Source: Rahnella laticis (GTDB lineage: Bacteria; Pseudomonadota; Gammaproteobacteria; Enterobacterales; Enterobacteriaceae). Taken from it: a stretch of 33,207 nucleotides of DNA. Below are positions 10,234 through 24,627 of this stretch, one piece after another; position 1 is the stretch's first letter; each line of letters begins with the position of its first letter. The notes below the pieces were generated by a model, which was not told the origin of the DNA, ran no database searches, and saw only the letters and a program-made list of their open reading frames with translations. Made by a program: the position numbers and the translations under genes. The stretch lies in the NCBI RefSeq assembly GCF_015644585.1, contig NZ_JADOBI010000021.1, forward strand, positions 1 through 33,207, given 5' to 3'.

Positions 10234-13200
10234 ATGGTTTACTCCTATACCGAGAAAAAACGCATTCGTAAGGATTTTGGTAAACGTCCACAAGTTCTGG
10301 ACATTCCATATCTCCTTTCTATCCAGCTTGACTCGTTCCAGAAGTTTATCGAGCAAGATCCGGAAGGCCAGTACGGTCTGGAAGCTGCATTCCGTTCTGT
10401 ATTCCCTATCAAGAGCTACAGCGGTAATTCTGAGCTGCAATACGTTAGCTACCGTCTTGGTGAGCCAGTATTCGACGTTAAAGAATGCCAGATCCGTGGT
10501 GTGACGTTCTCCGCGCCATTGCGCGTGAAACTGCGCCTGGTTATCTACGAACGCGAAGCACCAGAAGGTACGGTCAAAGACATCAAGGAACAAGAAGTCT
10601 ATATGGGCGAAATTCCGCTCATGACCGAAAATGGTACCTTTGTGATTAACGGTACTGAGAGGGTTATCGTATCTCAGCTGCACCGTAGTCCGGGTGTATT
10701 CTTCGACAGCGATAAGGGTAAAACCCACTCATCGGGTAAAGTGCTGTACAACGCACGTATCATCCCTTACCGCGGTTCATGGTTGGATTTCGAGTTTGAC
10801 CCGAAAGACAACCTGTTTGTACGTATTGACCGTCGCCGCAAATTGCCAGCGACCATCATTCTGCGTGCATTAAATTACACGACTGAACAGATCCTTGACC
10901 TGTTCTTTGACAAGGTGACTTACCAGATCCGCGACAACAAGCTGCAGATGGAACTGGTACCTGAGCGCCTGCGCGGTGAAACAGCTTCTTTTGATATCGA
11001 AGCTGACGGTAAGGTCTATGTTGAAAAAGGCCGCCGCATCACTGCACGTCATATTCGTCAGCTTGAAAAAGACGAAATTCAGCGCATCGAAGTTCCTGTT
11101 GAGTACATTGCAGGGAAAGTCGTTTCTAAAGACTACATCGACACCAATACCGGTGAGCTGATCGTCCCTGCTAACATGGAATTGTCTCTGGATCTGCTGG
11201 CTAAATTGAGCCAGTCCGGTCACAAAACCATTGAAACGCTGTTCACCAACGATCTCGATCATGGCGCGTACATGTCCGAGACCATTCGCGTCGACCCAAC
11301 CAGCGATCGCCTGAGCGCACTGGTTGAGATCTACCGCATGATGCGTCCTGGTGAGCCACCAACGCGTGAAGCAGCTGAAAGCCTGTTCGAAAACCTCTTC
11401 TTCTCTGAAGATCGTTACGACCTGTCTGCTGTTGGCCGTATGAAGTTCAACCGTTCTCTGCTGCGTGATGAAATCGAAGGTTCAGGTATCCTGAGCAAAG
11501 ACGACATCATCCAGGTGATGAGAAAGCTGATCGGCATCCGTAACGGTCAGGGCGAAGTGGATGATATCGACCACTTGGGTAACCGTCGTATTCGTTCTGT
11601 CGGCGAAATGGCTGAAAACCAATTCCGTGTAGGTTTGGTTCGTGTTGAGCGTGCAGTTAAAGAGCGTCTGTCTCTTGGCGACCTCGATACTCTGATGCCT
11701 CAGGACATGATCAACGCTAAGCCGATTTCGGCTGCGGTGAAAGAGTTCTTTGGTTCAAGCCAGCTGTCACAATTTATGGACCAGAACAACCCGTTGTCTG
11801 AGATCACGCACAAACGTCGTATCTCTGCATTGGGCCCGGGCGGTTTGACCCGTGAACGTGCTGGCTTTGAAGTTCGAGACGTACACCCGACTCACTACGG
11901 TCGCGTATGTCCAATCGAAACGCCAGAAGGTCCAAATATCGGTCTGATCAACTCCTTGTCTGTGTATGCACAGACCAATGAGTATGGTTTCCTGGAAACC
12001 CCTTACCGCCGTGTGCGCGAAGGTATGGTTACCGATGAAATTAACTACCTGTCTGCCATTGAAGAAGGCAACTTCGTAATCGCTCAGGCGAACTCCAACC
12101 TGGACGAAGAAGGCCGCTTCCTGGAAGACTTAGTCACTTGTCGTAGCAAAGGCGAATCAAGCCTGTTTAGCCGCGATCAGGTTGACTACATGGACGTTTC
12201 TACCCAGCAGATCGTATCCGTTGGTGCTTCTCTGATTCCATTCCTGGAACACGATGACGCCAACCGTGCATTGATGGGTGCGAACATGCAACGTCAGGCA
12301 GTTCCAACCCTGCGCGCTGATAAGCCGCTGGTAGGTACTGGTATGGAACGTGCTGTAGCGGTTGACTCCGGTGTTACTGCCGTAGCTAAACGTGGCGGTA
12401 TTGTTCAGTACGTGGATGCATCCCGTATCGTTATTCGTGTTAACGAAGAAGAGATGTACCCGGGCGAAGCAGGTATCGACATTTATAACCTGACCAAATA
12501 CACCCGTTCTAACCAGAACACCTGCATCAACCAGATGCCGTGTGTGAATCTGGGCGAACCAATCGAGCGCGGCGACGTGCTGGCAGATGGTCCGTCAACA
12601 GATCTGGGCGAACTGGCTCTGGGTCAGAACATGCGTGTCGCGTTCATGCCTTGGAACGGTTACAACTTCGAAGACTCCATCTTGGTCTCCGAACGTGTTG
12701 TGCAGGAAGATCGCTTCACGACCATCCATATCCAGGAACTGGCGTGTGTGTCCCGTGACACCAAGTTAGGGCCTGAAGAGATCACCGCTGACATCCCTAA
12801 CGTGGGTGAGGCTGCGCTCTCTAAGCTGGATGAATCCGGTATCGTTTATATCGGTGCTGAAGTGACCGGTGGTGACATTCTGGTCGGTAAAGTTACACCT
12901 AAAGGTGAAACTCAACTGACTCCGGAAGAGAAACTGCTGCGTGCGATCTTCGGTGAGAAAGCGTCTGATGTTAAAGACTCTTCTCTGCGTGTACCAAACG
13001 GCGTTTCCGGTACGATTATTGACGTGCAAGTCTTTACCCGCGATGGCGTGGAAAAAGACAAACGTGCGTTAGAAATCGAAGAAATGCAGCTGAAACAGGC
13101 TAAGAAAGACCTGACTGAAGAGCTGCAAATTCTGGAAGCGGGCCTGTTTGCACGTATCCAGTCTGCGCTGGTTGCTGGCGGTGTTGAAGCTGACAAGCTG

Positions 13201-14262
13201 GGCAAATTGCCTCGCGACCGTTGGTTAGAACTGTCACTGACTGACGAAGACAAACAGAATCAGTTGGAACAGCTTGCTGAACAGTACGACGAACTGAAAT
13301 CCGAGTTTGAGAAAAAACTCGAAGCTAAGCGTCGTAAAATCACTCAGGGCGATGATCTGGCACCAGGTGTGCTGAAAATCGTTAAAGTGTATTTGGCCGT
13401 TAAACGTCAAATCCAGCCTGGTGACAAGATGGCAGGCCGCCACGGTAACAAAGGTGTTATCTCCAAGATCAACCCGATCGAAGATATGCCTTACGATGAA
13501 AACGGGACTCCTGTTGATATCGTACTGAACCCGCTGGGCGTTCCATCACGTATGAACATTGGTCAGATTTTGGAAACCCACCTGGGTATGGCCGCGAAAG
13601 GTATTGGTGAAAAAATCAATGCCATGCTGAAGAAACATGAAGAAGTTTCTAAGCTGCGCGAGTTCATCCAGCGTGCCTATGATCTGGGCGACGATGTACG
13701 TCAGAAAGTTGATCTGAACACCTTCACCGATGACGAAGTATTGCGTCTGGCAGAGAACCTGAAAAAGGGTATGCCAATCGCAACACCAGTCTTCGACGGT
13801 GCGAAAGAGACAGAGATCAAGCAACTGCTTGAAATGGGCGGAATCCCTACCTCTGGCCAGATCACACTGTTTGACGGCCGTACCGGCGAGCAATTTGAGC
13901 GTCAGGTTACCGTCGGCTACATGTACATGCTGAAACTGAACCACCTGGTTGACGATAAGATGCACGCGCGTTCTACCGGTTCTTACAGCCTTGTTACTCA
14001 GCAGCCGCTGGGTGGTAAAGCACAGTTCGGTGGTCAGCGCTTCGGTGAGATGGAAGTGTGGGCACTGGAAGCATACGGTGCCGCTTATACCCTGCAGGAA
14101 ATGCTGACTGTTAAGTCCGATGACGTTAACGGCCGTACTAAGATGTATAAAAACATCGTAGATGGCGATCATCGTATGGAACCAGGCATGCCGGAATCCT
14201 TCAACGTACTGTTGAAAGAAATCCGTTCTCTGGGTATCAACATCGAGCTGGAAGACGAGTAA
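10234..14262 (+). CDS. rpoB: DNA-directed RNA polymerase subunit beta
   Basis: RpoB forms, with RpoC, the catalytic centre of RNA polymerase and contains the rifampicin pocket. The 1342-residue product equals the E. coli length. Visible landmarks are the rifampicin cluster ([10 protein letters not shown]... [13 protein letters not shown], near 510-540) with wild-type-looking Asp516, His526 and Ser531 equivalents, the [20 protein letters not shown] segment, [10 protein letters not shown] near the active site, and the C-terminal [29 protein letters not shown] clamp anchor. No frameshift or insertion is evident. It is cotranscribed with rplJL upstream and rpoC downstream. Confidence 0.99.
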   Translation: MVYSYTEKKRIRKDFGKRPQVLDIPYLLSIQLDSFQKFIEQDPEGQYGLEAAFRSVFPIKSYSGNSELQYVSYRLGEPVFDVKECQIRGVTFSAPLRVKLRLVIYEREAPEGTVKDIKEQEVYMGEIPLMTENGTFVINGTERVIVSQLHRSPGVFFDSDKGKTHSSGKVLYNARIIPYRGSWLDFEFDPKDNLFVRIDRRRKLPATIILRALNYTTEQILDLFFDKVTYQIRDNKLQMELVPERLRGETASFDIEADGKVYVEKGRRITARHIRQLEKDEIQRIEVPVEYIAGKVVSKDYIDTNTGELIVPANMELSLDLLAKLSQSGHKTIETLFTNDLDHGAYMSETIRVDPTSDRLSALVEIYRMMRPGEPPTREAAESLFENLFFSEDRYDLSAVGRMKFNRSLLRDEIEGSGILSKDDIIQVMRKLIGIRNGQGEVDDIDHLGNRRIRSVGEMAENQFRVGLVRVERAVKERLSLGDLDTLMPQDMINAKPISAAVKEFFGSSQLSQFMDQNNPLSEITHKRRISALGPGGLTRERAGFEVRDVHPTHYGRVCPIETPEGPNIGLINSLSVYAQTNEYGFLETPYRRVREGMVTDEINYLSAIEEGNFVIAQANSNLDEEGRFLEDLVTCRSKGESSLFSRDQVDYMDVSTQQIVSVGASLIPFLEHDDANRALMGANMQRQAVPTLRADKPLVGTGMERAVAVDSGVTAVAKRGGIVQYVDASRIVIRVNEEEMYPGEAGIDIYNLTKYTRSNQNTCINQMPCVNLGEPIERGDVLADGPSTDLGELALGQNMRVAFMPWNGYNFEDSILVSERVVQEDRFTTIHIQELACVSRDTKLGPEEITADIPNVGEAALSKLDESGIVYIGAEVTGGDILVGKVTPKGETQLTPEEKLLRAIFGEKASDVKDSSLRVPNGVSGTIIDVQVFTRDGVEKDKRALEIEEMQLKQAKKDLTEELQILEAGLFARIQSALVAGGVEADKLGKLPRDRWLELSLTDEDKQNQLEQLAEQYDELKSEFEKKLEAKRRKITQGDDLAPGVLKIVKVYLAVKRQIQPGDKMAGRHGNKGVISKINPIEDMPYDENGTPVDIVLNPLGVPSRMNIGQILETHLGMAAKGIGEKINAMLKKHEEVSKLREFIQRAYDLGDDVRQKVDLNTFTDDEVLRLAENLKKGMPIATPVFDGAKETEIKQLLEMGGIPTSGQITLFDGRTGEQFERQVTVGYMYMLKLNHLVDDKMHARSTGSYSLVTQQPLGGKAQFGGQRFGEMEVWALEAYGAAYTLQEMLTVKSDDVNGRTKMYKNIVDGDHRMEPGMPESFNVLLKEIRSLGINIELEDE

Positions 14263-14288
14263 GTACTCGAATTCGCAATGATCACAGG

Positions 14289-14323
14289 GGCACCTGTCTG
14301 GCTGGAGACAGTCAGCAGGTGCC
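14289..14323 (+). other. Long hairpin in the rpoB-rpoC spacer
   Basis: GGCACCTG (14289-14296) pairs with CAGGTGCC (14316-14323), and CTGGCTG (14298-14304) with CAGTCAG (14309-14315) around a GAGA loop, giving a 15-bp stem with one bulged T. No T tract follows, so it should not terminate; it may stabilise or mark a cleavage site in the mRNA. Confidence 0.75.
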
Positions 14324-14353
14324 TAACAGGTCTAACCCGACGGGAGCCAATCC

Positions 14354-17300
14354 GTGAAAGACTTACTAAAGTTTCTGAAAGCGCAAACTAAGACCGAAGA
14401 GTTTGATGCGATCAAAATTGCTCTGGCATCGCCAGACATGATCCGTTCTTGGTCTTTTGGTGAAGTTAAGAAGCCAGAAACCATTAACTACCGTACGTTC
14501 AAACCAGAACGTGACGGCCTTTTCTGTGCCCGTATTTTCGGACCAGTAAAAGACTACGAATGCCTGTGCGGTAAGTACAAGCGTTTAAAACATCGCGGCG
14601 TGATCTGCGAGAAGTGCGGCGTTGAAGTGACCCAGACTAAAGTACGCCGTGAGCGTATGGGCCACATCGAACTGGCTTCCCCGACTGCACACATCTGGTT
14701 CCTGAAATCGCTGCCATCGCGCATCGGTTTGCTGCTGGATATGCCACTGCGTGACATCGAACGTGTTCTGTACTTCGAATCCTATGTGGTTATCGAAGGC
14801 GGCATGACTAACCTCGAAAAACGCCAGATCCTGACTGAAGAGCAGTATCTGGATGCGTTGGAAGAGTTTGGTGATGAGTTCGACGCGAAGATGGGTGCGG
14901 AAGCAATCCAGGCACTGTTGAAAAACATGGATCTGGAAGCGGAATGCGAACAACTGCGTGAAGAGTTGAACGAAACCAACTCCGAAACCAAACGTAAGAA
15001 GCTGACCAAGCGTATCAAGCTGCTGGAAGCGTTCGTTCAATCTGGTAACAAACCAGAGTGGATGATCCTGACCGTGCTGCCGGTGCTGCCACCAGACTTG
15101 CGTCCATTGGTTCCATTGGACGGCGGCCGTTTCGCAACGTCAGATCTGAACGATCTGTATCGTCGCGTTATCAACCGTAACAACCGTCTGAAACGCCTGT
15201 TGGATCTGGCTGCGCCAGATATCATCGTACGTAACGAAAAACGTATGCTGCAAGAAGCGGTAGATGCTTTGCTGGATAACGGCCGTCGCGGTCGTGCTAT
15301 CACCGGCTCTAACAAGCGTCCGCTGAAATCTCTGGCAGACATGATTAAAGGTAAACAGGGTCGTTTCCGTCAGAACTTGCTGGGTAAACGTGTCGACTAC
15401 TCTGGTCGTTCCGTTATCACCGTAGGTCCATACCTGCGTCTGCACCAGTGTGGTCTGCCGAAGAAAATGGCACTGGAACTGTTCAAACCGTTCATCTACG
15501 GCAAATTGGAGCTGCGTGGCCTGGCCACCACTATCAAAGCCGCTAAGAAAATGGTTGAGCGCGAAGAAGCTGTCGTTTGGGATATCCTGGACGAAGTTAT
15601 CCGCGAACACCCGGTACTGCTGAACCGTGCACCAACCCTGCACCGTTTGGGTATCCAGGCGTTTGAACCGGTTCTGATCGAAGGTAAAGCAATTCAGCTG
15701 CACCCGCTGGTTTGTGCTGCATATAACGCCGACTTCGATGGTGACCAGATGGCTGTTCACGTACCGCTGACGCTGGAAGCCCAGCTGGAAGCGCGTGCGT
15801 TGATGATGTCTACCAACAACATCCTGTCACCTGCGAACGGCGAGCCAATCATCGTTCCTTCTCAGGACGTTGTATTGGGTCTGTACTACATGACCCGCGA
15901 CTGTGTTAACGCCAAAGGCGAAGGCATGGTTCTGACCGGTCCTAAAGAAGCTGAGCGTATTTACCGCGCCGGTTTGGCCTCTCTGCATGCGCGTGTCAAA
16001 GTGCGTATTACCGAAGAGATCAAAAATACCGAAGGCGAAGTTACGCATAAGACGTCGATTATCGACACGACTGTTGGTCGCGCCATTCTGTGGATGATCG
16101 TGCCAAAAGGTCTGCCGTTCTCTATCGTCAACCAGCCTCTGGGCAAAAAAGCTATCTCCAAAATGCTGAACACTTGTTACCGCATTTTGGGCCTGAAGCC
16201 GACCGTTATTTTTGCTGACCAGATCATGTACACCGGTTTTGCTTACGCTGCCCGTTCAGGCGCGTCAGTTGGTATCGATGACATGGTGATCCCTGCGAAG
16301 AAAGCAGAGATCATCGAAGAAGCAGAAACCGAAGTTGCTGAAATCCAGGAACAGTTCCAGTCTGGTCTGGTAACTGCTGGCGAACGCTATAACAAAGTGA
16401 TCGACATCTGGGCTGCGGCCAACGAACGTGTTGCTAAGGCAATGATGGAAAACTTGTCTGTTGAAGACGTCGTCAACCGTGACGGTGTTGTTGAACAGCA
16501 GGTTTCCTTCAACAGTATCTTTATGATGGCCGACTCAGGTGCGCGTGGTTCTGCTGCACAGATTCGTCAGCTGGCCGGTATGCGTGGCCTGATGGCTAAG
16601 CCGGATGGTTCCATCATTGAAACGCCAATCACCGCGAACTTCCGTGAAGGTCTGAACGTACTCCAGTACTTCATCTCTACTCACGGTGCTCGTAAAGGCT
16701 TGGCGGATACCGCACTGAAAACTGCGAACTCCGGTTATCTGACCCGTCGTCTGGTTGACGTGGCACAGGATCTGGTTGTTACCGAAGACGACTGTGGTAC
16801 ACACGAAGGCATCATGATGACTCCTGTCATCGAAGGTGGCGACGTTAAAGAACCACTGCGCGAACGTGTATTGGGTCGTGTAACTGCAGAAGATATCCTC
16901 AAGCCGGGTACGGCGGATATTCTGGTTCCACGTAACACCCTGCTTCACGAGAAGACGTGTGATCTGTTAGAAGAGAACTCTGTCGACAGCGTGAAAGTAC
17001 GTTCAGTCGTAAGTTGCGAAACTGACTTTGGTGTGTGTGCAAACTGCTACGGTCGCGACCTGGCACGTGGTCACATCATCAACAAAGGTGAAGCGATCGG
17101 TGTTATTGCAGCACAGTCCATCGGTGAACCGGGTACTCAGCTGACGATGCGTACGTTCCACATTGGTGGTGCGGCATCTCGTGCGGCTGCTGAATCCAGC
17201 ATCCAGGTGAAAAACACCGGTACCATTAAACTGAGCAACCACAAGCACGTTAGCAACTCTAACGGCAAACTGGTTATCACTTCCCGTAACACTGAGCTGA

Positions 17301-18574
17301 AATTGATCGACGAATTCGGTCGTACAAAAGAAAGCTATAAAGTGCCTTACGGTTCCGTGATGGGCAAAGGTGATGGCGCATCTGTTAACGGCGGCGAAAC
17401 CGTTGCTAACTGGGATCCGCACACAATGCCAGTTATCAGTGAAGTGAGTGGTTTCATTCGCTTTGCCGATATGGTTGATACTCAGACCATTACCCGTCAG
17501 ACAGATGACCTGACCGGTTTGTCCTCTCTGGTTGTTCTGGATTCTGCAGAACGTACTGGTAGCGGTAAAGACCTGCGTCCGGCGCTGAAAATCGTTGATG
17601 CTAAAGGCGACGACGTATTGATCCCAGGTACTGATATGCCTGCTCAATACTTCCTGCCAGGTAAAGCGATCGTTCAGCTGGAAGATGGTACTCAGATTCA
17701 CTCTGGTGACACCCTGGCGCGTATTCCTCAGGAATCCGGCGGTACCAAGGACATCACCGGTGGTCTGCCACGCGTTGCTGACTTGTTCGAAGCGCGTCGT
17801 CCGAAAGAGCCTGCAATCCTTGCTGAAATCAGCGGGATCATCTCCTTCGGTAAAGAAACCAAAGGCAAACGTCGTCTGGTAATTTCTCCGTTAGATGGCA
17901 GCGATGCTTACGAAGAAATGATTCCAAAATGGCGTCAGCTTAACGTGTTCGAAGGCGAAGTTGTGGAACGTGGTGACGTCGTATCCGACGGCCCTGAATC
18001 TCCACACGACATTCTGCGTCTTCGTGGTGTTCACGCGGTTACCCGCTACATCACCAACGAAGTGCAGGAAGTTTACCGTCTGCAAGGCGTTAAGATTAAC
18101 GATAAACACATCGAAGTTATCGTTCGTCAGATGTTGCGTAAAGGCACCATCGTTAGCGCTGGTGGCACAGACTTCCTGGAAGGCGAACAGGCAGAAATGT
18201 CTCGCGTTAAAATCGCTAACCGTCAGCTGGAAGCTGAAGGCAAAATCACGGCAACCTTTACCCGTGACCTGCTCGGTATCACCAAGGCATCCCTGGCGAC
18301 CGAATCCTTCATCTCTGCTGCGTCGTTCCAGGAAACCACGCGCGTTCTTACCGAAGCGGCTGTTGCCGGTAAACGTGATGAACTGCGTGGCCTGAAAGAG
18401 AACGTTATCGTTGGCCGTCTGATCCCAGCCGGTACCGGTTACGCTTATCATCAGGATCGTGCTCGCCGTAAAGCCCAAGGCGAAGTGCCAGTTGTACCGC
18501 AAGTCAGCGCGGATGAAGCAACGGCTAACCTGGCTGAACTGCTGAACGCAGGTTTCGGTAACAACGACGAGTAA
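14354..18574 (+). CDS. rpoC: DNA-directed RNA polymerase subunit beta'
   Basis: RpoC carries the catalytic magnesium site, bridge helix and clamp. It starts with GTG, as in E. coli, behind a GGGAG Shine-Dalgarno sequence. The 1406 residues (E. coli 1407) include the zinc-binding Cys cluster CLCGKYK...CEKCG near the N-terminus, the catalytic NADFDGDQM loop with three Mg-chelating aspartates, the trigger loop region ([11 protein letters not shown]) and the second zinc site ([13 protein letters not shown]). It closes the rplJL-rpoBC operon with a strong terminator 22 bases on. Confidence 0.99.
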   Translation: MKDLLKFLKAQTKTEEFDAIKIALASPDMIRSWSFGEVKKPETINYRTFKPERDGLFCARIFGPVKDYECLCGKYKRLKHRGVICEKCGVEVTQTKVRRERMGHIELASPTAHIWFLKSLPSRIGLLLDMPLRDIERVLYFESYVVIEGGMTNLEKRQILTEEQYLDALEEFGDEFDAKMGAEAIQALLKNMDLEAECEQLREELNETNSETKRKKLTKRIKLLEAFVQSGNKPEWMILTVLPVLPPDLRPLVPLDGGRFATSDLNDLYRRVINRNNRLKRLLDLAAPDIIVRNEKRMLQEAVDALLDNGRRGRAITGSNKRPLKSLADMIKGKQGRFRQNLLGKRVDYSGRSVITVGPYLRLHQCGLPKKMALELFKPFIYGKLELRGLATTIKAAKKMVEREEAVVWDILDEVIREHPVLLNRAPTLHRLGIQAFEPVLIEGKAIQLHPLVCAAYNADFDGDQMAVHVPLTLEAQLEARALMMSTNNILSPANGEPIIVPSQDVVLGLYYMTRDCVNAKGEGMVLTGPKEAERIYRAGLASLHARVKVRITEEIKNTEGEVTHKTSIIDTTVGRAILWMIVPKGLPFSIVNQPLGKKAISKMLNTCYRILGLKPTVIFADQIMYTGFAYAARSGASVGIDDMVIPAKKAEIIEEAETEVAEIQEQFQSGLVTAGERYNKVIDIWAAANERVAKAMMENLSVEDVVNRDGVVEQQVSFNSIFMMADSGARGSAAQIRQLAGMRGLMAKPDGSIIETPITANFREGLNVLQYFISTHGARKGLADTALKTANSGYLTRRLVDVAQDLVVTEDDCGTHEGIMMTPVIEGGDVKEPLRERVLGRVTAEDILKPGTADILVPRNTLLHEKTCDLLEENSVDSVKVRSVVSCETDFGVCANCYGRDLARGHIINKGEAIGVIAAQSIGEPGTQLTMRTFHIGGAASRAAAESSIQVKNTGTIKLSNHKHVSNSNGKLVITSRNTELKLIDEFGRTKESYKVPYGSVMGKGDGASVNGGETVANWDPHTMPVISEVSGFIRFADMVDTQTITRQTDDLTGLSSLVVLDSAERTGSGKDLRPALKIVDAKGDDVLIPGTDMPAQYFLPGKAIVQLEDGTQIHSGDTLARIPQESGGTKDITGGLPRVADLFEARRPKEPAILAEISGIISFGKETKGKRRLVISPLDGSDAYEEMIPKWRQLNVFEGEVVERGDVVSDGPESPHDILRLRGVHAVTRYITNEVQEVYRLQGVKINDKHIEVIVRQMLRKGTIVSAGGTDFLEGEQAEMSRVKIANRQLEAEGKITATFTRDLLGITKASLATESFISAASFQETTRVLTEAAVAGKRDELRGLKENVIVGRLIPAGTGYAYHQDRARRKAQGEVPVVPQVSADEATANLAELLNAGFGNNDE

Positions 18575-18596
18575 TCGTCCGCTGTCGAAACGCTTG

Positions 18597-18626
18597 AAAC
18601 CGCTCCTTCGGGGGCGGTTTTTTTTT
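18597..18626 (+). terminator. rpoC terminator
   Basis: A 10-bp stem AAACCGCTCC / GGGGCGGTTT (one T-G pair) is capped by a TTCG tetraloop and followed by further T residues. It is a textbook intrinsic terminator and ends the operon. Confidence 0.96.
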
Positions 18627-18659
18627 GCCTGAAATATCGATGCGCTGGATTTATGGACA

Positions 18660-18710
18660 GGAAGAAAAGAGGAGCCGGAACAGGGAACTGGACGATAACC
18701 TGTTCCGGCT
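18660..18710 (-). terminator. Probable terminator of the thi operon
   Basis: A perfect 12-bp inverted repeat AGCCGGAACAGG / CCTGTTCCGGCT (18673-18684 and 18699-18710) has a 14-base loop; on the minus strand it is followed by CCTCTTTTCTTCC, a broken T tract. It lies about 100 bases past thiH. The convergent spacer 18627-18814 also has a CAGCGCC/GGCGCTG pair (18720-18742) and no gene. Confidence 0.6.
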
Positions 18711-18814
18711 GGTTGGAAGCAGCGCCGGGATGCGTGGCGCTGGCCGGCTGCGATGATGCAGCGACAACGGCACGGTAACCTTCCCGGCGTGCAGGCGCGA
18801 GGGGCAAAATCGCT

Positions 18815-19993
18815 TTATGGAATATGCATTCCCGAGAGATTATCGGGTTGCGGTCTGGCGACATTTTCCTGCGGCGCACGCCCCAAAAAACTGTCCCAGT
18901 CTTTCCATACCGGCTGCAATCCGGCCTGCGTTAAGGCCGCCGCTACCCGCTGTGCTGAGCGGTTATCATGTGGCGCGAATTGTTCCAGTTCCGGATGATC
19001 GTCTGCGTAACCGCCCGGCTGAGTTTTGGATCCGGCGCTGACCGTGTTGATCGCCAGAGGAATGACGTGATCGCGGAAATACGGTGATTCGCGTGTCGAC
19101 AGGGAAAGCTCGACATCCGGCGATAGCATCCTGAAAGCGCAAATCAGCTGCACCAGCTGGTTTTCCTCCAGTAAAGACGCCGGTTCGATTCCGCCGGTAC
19201 ATGGGCGCAATCTCGGAAATGCCACCGAATAGCGGCTTTGCCAGTAGGTTCGTTGCAGGTAAAGTAAATGCTCGGCCACCATATAACTGTCAGTTCGCCA
19301 GTTTCCGGAAAGCCCGAACAACGCTCCGAGCCCGATCTTATCGATTCCCGCACGTCCCAGCCGGTCAGGGGTTTCCAGCCGCCAGAAGAAATCCTGTTTT
19401 TGCCCGCGCAGATGATGCAGCGCATACGTCGGCGCGTGATAGGTTTCCTGATAAACCAGAACACCGTCCAGCCCCAAAGTTTTTAACTCGGCGTACTCTT
19501 CCTGCGGCAGCGGCTGCACTTCAATCATCAGCGAATCAAAATGACTGCGGATAGCAGGGAAATGCCGGCGGAAATAATCCATACCGACTTTCCCTTTATG
19601 CTCGCCTGTAACCAGCAACAGATGCTTGAAGCCCAACGCATTTAGCGCCTCACATTCAGCACTGATTTCCTCTTCATCCAGCGTTTTACGTTTGATCTTA
19701 TTACTCATCGAGAAGCCGCAGTACGTACATTCGTTGGCGCAAAGGTTGGAGAGATAAAGAGGCGCAAAGAAATTCACAGTGTTGCCGAAACGCTGGCGCG
19801 TGAGTTGTTGCGCGCGCTGCGCCATTTCTTCGAGATAGGGCAACGCAGCCGGAGAAATCAGTGCCATGAAATCATCGCGGTCGATTTTGTTCCTGCTCAG
19901 CGCCCGCTCAACATCGCTGGCCGTTTTGCTGTTAATTCGCAGGGAAATATCGTCCCAGTCGAGCGTTGACCAGACATCGGTAAAGTTGCTCAT
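18815..19993 (-). CDS. thiH: 2-iminoacetate synthase (tyrosine lyase) ThiH
   Basis: ThiH is a radical SAM enzyme that cleaves tyrosine to dehydroglycine (2-iminoacetate) and p-cresol, supplying the glycine-derived unit of the thiamine thiazole ring under anaerobic-type chemistry. The 392-residue protein has the cluster motif C85-x3-C89-x2-C92 (CANECTYC). It is about 15 residues longer than E. coli ThiH (377) owing to a C-terminal tail after FLGRAP. Its ATG overlaps the thiG stop by 4 bases, and it is the last gene of the operon. Confidence 0.95.
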   Translation of the reverse strand: MSNFTDVWSTLDWDDISLRINSKTASDVERALSRNKIDRDDFMALISPAALPYLEEMAQRAQQLTRQRFGNTVNFFAPLYLSNLCANECTYCGFSMSNKIKRKTLDEEEISAECEALNALGFKHLLLVTGEHKGKVGMDYFRRHFPAIRSHFDSLMIEVQPLPQEEYAELKTLGLDGVLVYQETYHAPTYALHHLRGQKQDFFWRLETPDRLGRAGIDKIGLGALFGLSGNWRTDSYMVAEHLLYLQRTYWQSRYSVAFPRLRPCTGGIEPASLLEENQLVQLICAFRMLSPDVELSLSTRESPYFRDHVIPLAINTVSAGSKTQPGGYADDHPELEQFAPHDNRSAQRVAAALTQAGLQPVWKDWDSFLGRAPQENVARPQPDNLSGMHIP

Positions 19994-20769
19994 AAGGTTG
20001 CCTGCGGGGAAGTCAGAAAACCGGTCAGCGGGCTGGATGCGCTGGCGTACCGTTGCCGCCCGCCTAATCCGCTTTGGCGGGCAAGAACGCCCGCTTCAAC
20101 GGCCAGCCGGAAAGCTGTCGCCATGGAAACCGGATCACGCGCAACGGCAATTGCCGTATTCACCAGCACGGCGTCCGCGCCCATTTCCAGCGCCTCTGCG
20201 GCCTGACTGGGTGCGCCGATACCGGCATCAACCACAACGGGCACCCGCGCCTGTTCGATAATAATTTGCAGAAACTCACGGGTTTGCAGCCCCTGATTAG
20301 AGCCAATAGGTGCGCCGAGCGGCATCACTGCCGCGCATCCGGCTTCTTCAAGACGCTTGCACAGCACCGGATCAGCACTGCAATAAGGCAAAACGACAAA
20401 CCCTTGCTTCACTAGTATCTCTGCGGCTTTCAGGGTTTCGATGGCATCGGGCAGCAGGTATTTCATGTCCGGATGGATTTCCAGTTTGACCCAGTCTGTG
20501 CCCAGCGCTTCGCGGGCCAGCTGAGCGGCAAACACCGCTTCTTCTGCCGTTTTTGCCCCTGACGTATTGGGCAACAGGCGCACGCCAAGTTGCTGCAAAG
20601 GCGAAAGAATATCATCGCCGCCGCGCCGGAGATCGACGCGTTTCATCGCCATCGTCACCAGCTGAGAACCGGATGCCGCCAGCGATTGCTGCATCACAGA
20701 CGCGTTAGCGAATTTTCCTGTCCCGGTGAAAAGGTGCGAGGTAAACGTAGCATCAGCAATTTTTAACAT
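19990..20769 (-). CDS. thiG: Thiazole synthase ThiG
   Basis: ThiG condenses 1-deoxyxylulose 5-phosphate, ThiS thiocarboxylate sulfur and 2-iminoacetate into the thiazole phosphate. The 259 residues form a TIM barrel with the Schiff-base lysine at Lys95 in WVKLEIHPD, and [30 protein letters not shown] near the phosphate site. It is translated 3 bases after thiS; its Shine-Dalgarno GGAGG is formed by the two terminal glycine codons of thiS. Confidence 0.97.
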   Translation of the reverse strand: MLKIADATFTSHLFTGTGKFANASVMQQSLAASGSQLVTMAMKRVDLRRGGDDILSPLQQLGVRLLPNTSGAKTAEEAVFAAQLAREALGTDWVKLEIHPDMKYLLPDAIETLKAAEILVKQGFVVLPYCSADPVLCKRLEEAGCAAVMPLGAPIGSNQGLQTREFLQIIIEQARVPVVVDAGIGAPSQAAEALEMGADAVLVNTAIAVARDPVSMATAFRLAVEAGVLARQSGLGGRQRYASASSPLTGFLTSPQATL

Positions 20770-20772
20770 GTT

Positions 20773-20973
20773 TCATCCTCCGGCAATGGCCTGAAAGAGC
20801 AATACCTGATCGCCATCTTCCAGCAGGTGGGCAGGCCAGTTATCACGAGGAATTATGACCTGATTGACCGCAAGCGCACTGCCCGCAGGGTTCAGATCCA
20901 GCAGGTTGAGCAGGGTAAACAGCGTCAGCGGCCCGGCGAAATGGTGAGGTTCATCATTGACATGAATGTTCAC
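20773..20973 (-). CDS. thiS: Sulfur carrier protein ThiS
   Basis: ThiS is a small ubiquitin-like protein whose C-terminal glycine is adenylated by ThiF and turned into a thiocarboxylate that donates sulfur to thiazole. The 66-residue product ends in the required Gly-Gly. It starts with GTG behind a GGAGG Shine-Dalgarno sequence (6 bases away), and its first 20 bases lie inside the end of thiF, so coupling with thiF translation is likely. Confidence 0.95.
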   Translation of the reverse strand: MNIHVNDEPHHFAGPLTLFTLLNLLDLNPAGSALAVNQVIIPRDNWPAHLLEDGDQVLLFQAIAGG

Positions 20974-21710
20974 GATGGCCTCCGCAGACAGAACAGGCAG
21001 ATGAACGGGTGAGTTGCAGGGAACGCCAGTTTTGCGTTTTTCCGTCGAACAGCCGCAGCTTTCCGCTAAGAGAACTCGGCAAACCCGCCAGTATTTTCAG
21101 TGTTTCCAGCGCCTGTAGCGTGCCGATGGTCCCGACGACCGGCCCGAGAACGCCTGATGTCCGGCAATTGCGTTGTACGGTTTCCTGATCCGGATACAAA
21201 CAGGCATAGCAGCCATGAAGATAGGGCGCTTCGATGACCAGAAGCTGGCCGCTGAATCCGACAGCGCTGCCGCTGATCAAGGTTTTACCCATATTCACAC
21301 AGGCTTTATTTACCGCGTGGCGGGTTTCCATATTGTCGCTGCAATCTAAAATGATATCGGCATTGCCAACGGCCCGAAGCAGTGCATCTCCTGCGAGCCG
21401 TTCTGAAATGGCAACAACTTCACAAAGTGGATTCAGGCGCAGCAGCTCGCGTTTCGCCAGGCTGGCTTTCGGCTGATCAAGATCGGCGGTACGGTACAGG
21501 ATTTGCCGCTGAAGATTGGTAATGTGGAGCTGATCATCATCAGCCAGAAATAACGTCCCGACACCCGCCGCTGCCAGATAAAGCGCTGCCGGTGAACCCA
21601 GCCCGCCGAGCCCGACAATCAGCACTTTTGCCGCCAATAACTTTTCCTGCGCCTGCGGGCCGAATTCTTCCAGCATCAGTTGACGGCTGTAGCGCATAAA
21701 GGCTGCGTCG

Positions 21711-21718
<8 letters not shown>
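20954..21718 (-). CDS. thiF: ThiS adenylyltransferase ThiF
   Basis: ThiF adenylates the C-terminus of ThiS and takes part in forming its thiocarboxylate; it is an E1-like enzyme. The start [13 protein letters not shown] at 21718 matches E. coli ThiF, giving 254 residues (E. coli 251); a longer in-frame reading extends into thiE and is not used. Seen are the ATP-binding [24 protein letters not shown], zinc pairs CYAC and CSVC, and [13 protein letters not shown] with the cysteine that forms the ThiS acyl-disulfide in E. coli. It overlaps thiE by 8 bases and thiS by 20. Confidence 0.95.
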
Positions 21719-24346
<2,628 letters not shown>

Positions 24347-24472
24347 TCACGGCAAAAGCGTGACAGAACGTAATGGAAAATTGCTTGTCTGGAGGTTTAC
24401 GGCAGGAGTAAAAATGGGCGGTTGAACGCTGGCGGCCGTTTGCAGGCTGATGCCAAATCGCGCTAAACGCAT
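24347..24472 (-). CDS. Possible 41-codon upstream ORF in the thiC leader
   Basis: Between the TPP riboswitch and thiC an uninterrupted 41-codon ORF runs from ATG (24470-24472) to TGA, ending 21 bases before the thiC ATG. The peptide begins MRLARFGISLQ and ends SVTLLP; it resembles nothing I know. A Shine-Dalgarno-like AAGAG lies 7 bases upstream and is part of riboswitch helix P1. Translation is unproven and chance cannot be excluded. Confidence 0.35.
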   Translation of the reverse strand: MRLARFGISLQTAASVQPPIFTPAVNLQTSNFPLRSVTLLP

Positions 24473-24480
24473 AACATTAC

Positions 24481-24592
24481 TCTTGTTCCCTTCGCGGGTA
24501 CTAACCCGATCAGGTTCCGCGGATCCCGAATTAACGGTCTCAGCCTGGCATCATCTCCGCGAGGAAATTTTGCACGAGGCACTCCGACAAGA
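24481..24592 (-). promoter_or_regulatory. TPP riboswitch (thi box) upstream of thiC
   Basis: The minus strand has the THI-element hallmarks in order: CTTGTCGGAGTGCC, GGCTGAGA, the GAACCTGATC core and the closing ACCCGCGAAGGGAACAAG. Helix P1 pairs TCTTGT (24592-24587) with ACAAGA (24486-24481). When TPP binds, thi expression should fall. No intrinsic terminator is visible between the aptamer and thiC, so control is probably at translation initiation and/or Rho termination, as known for E. coli thiC. Confidence 0.95.
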
Positions 24593-24598
24593 AGCCTC

Positions 24599-24627
24599 AA
24601 TATAGGAGGCCGTTTTAAAAACTACAA
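24599..24627 (-). promoter_or_regulatory. Promoter of thiCEFSGH
   Basis: On the minus strand TTGTAG (24627-24622) and TATATT (24604-24599) are 17 bases apart. The transcript would start about 24592, at the 5' edge of the riboswitch, as expected. The -35 box touches the end of the rsd terminator-like hairpin. Confidence 0.75.

Noticed and set aside
18451..18879. 142-codon minus-strand ORF between rpoC and thiH
   Set aside because: It runs across the rpoC terminator and end of rpoC, is low in complexity and has no family resemblance.
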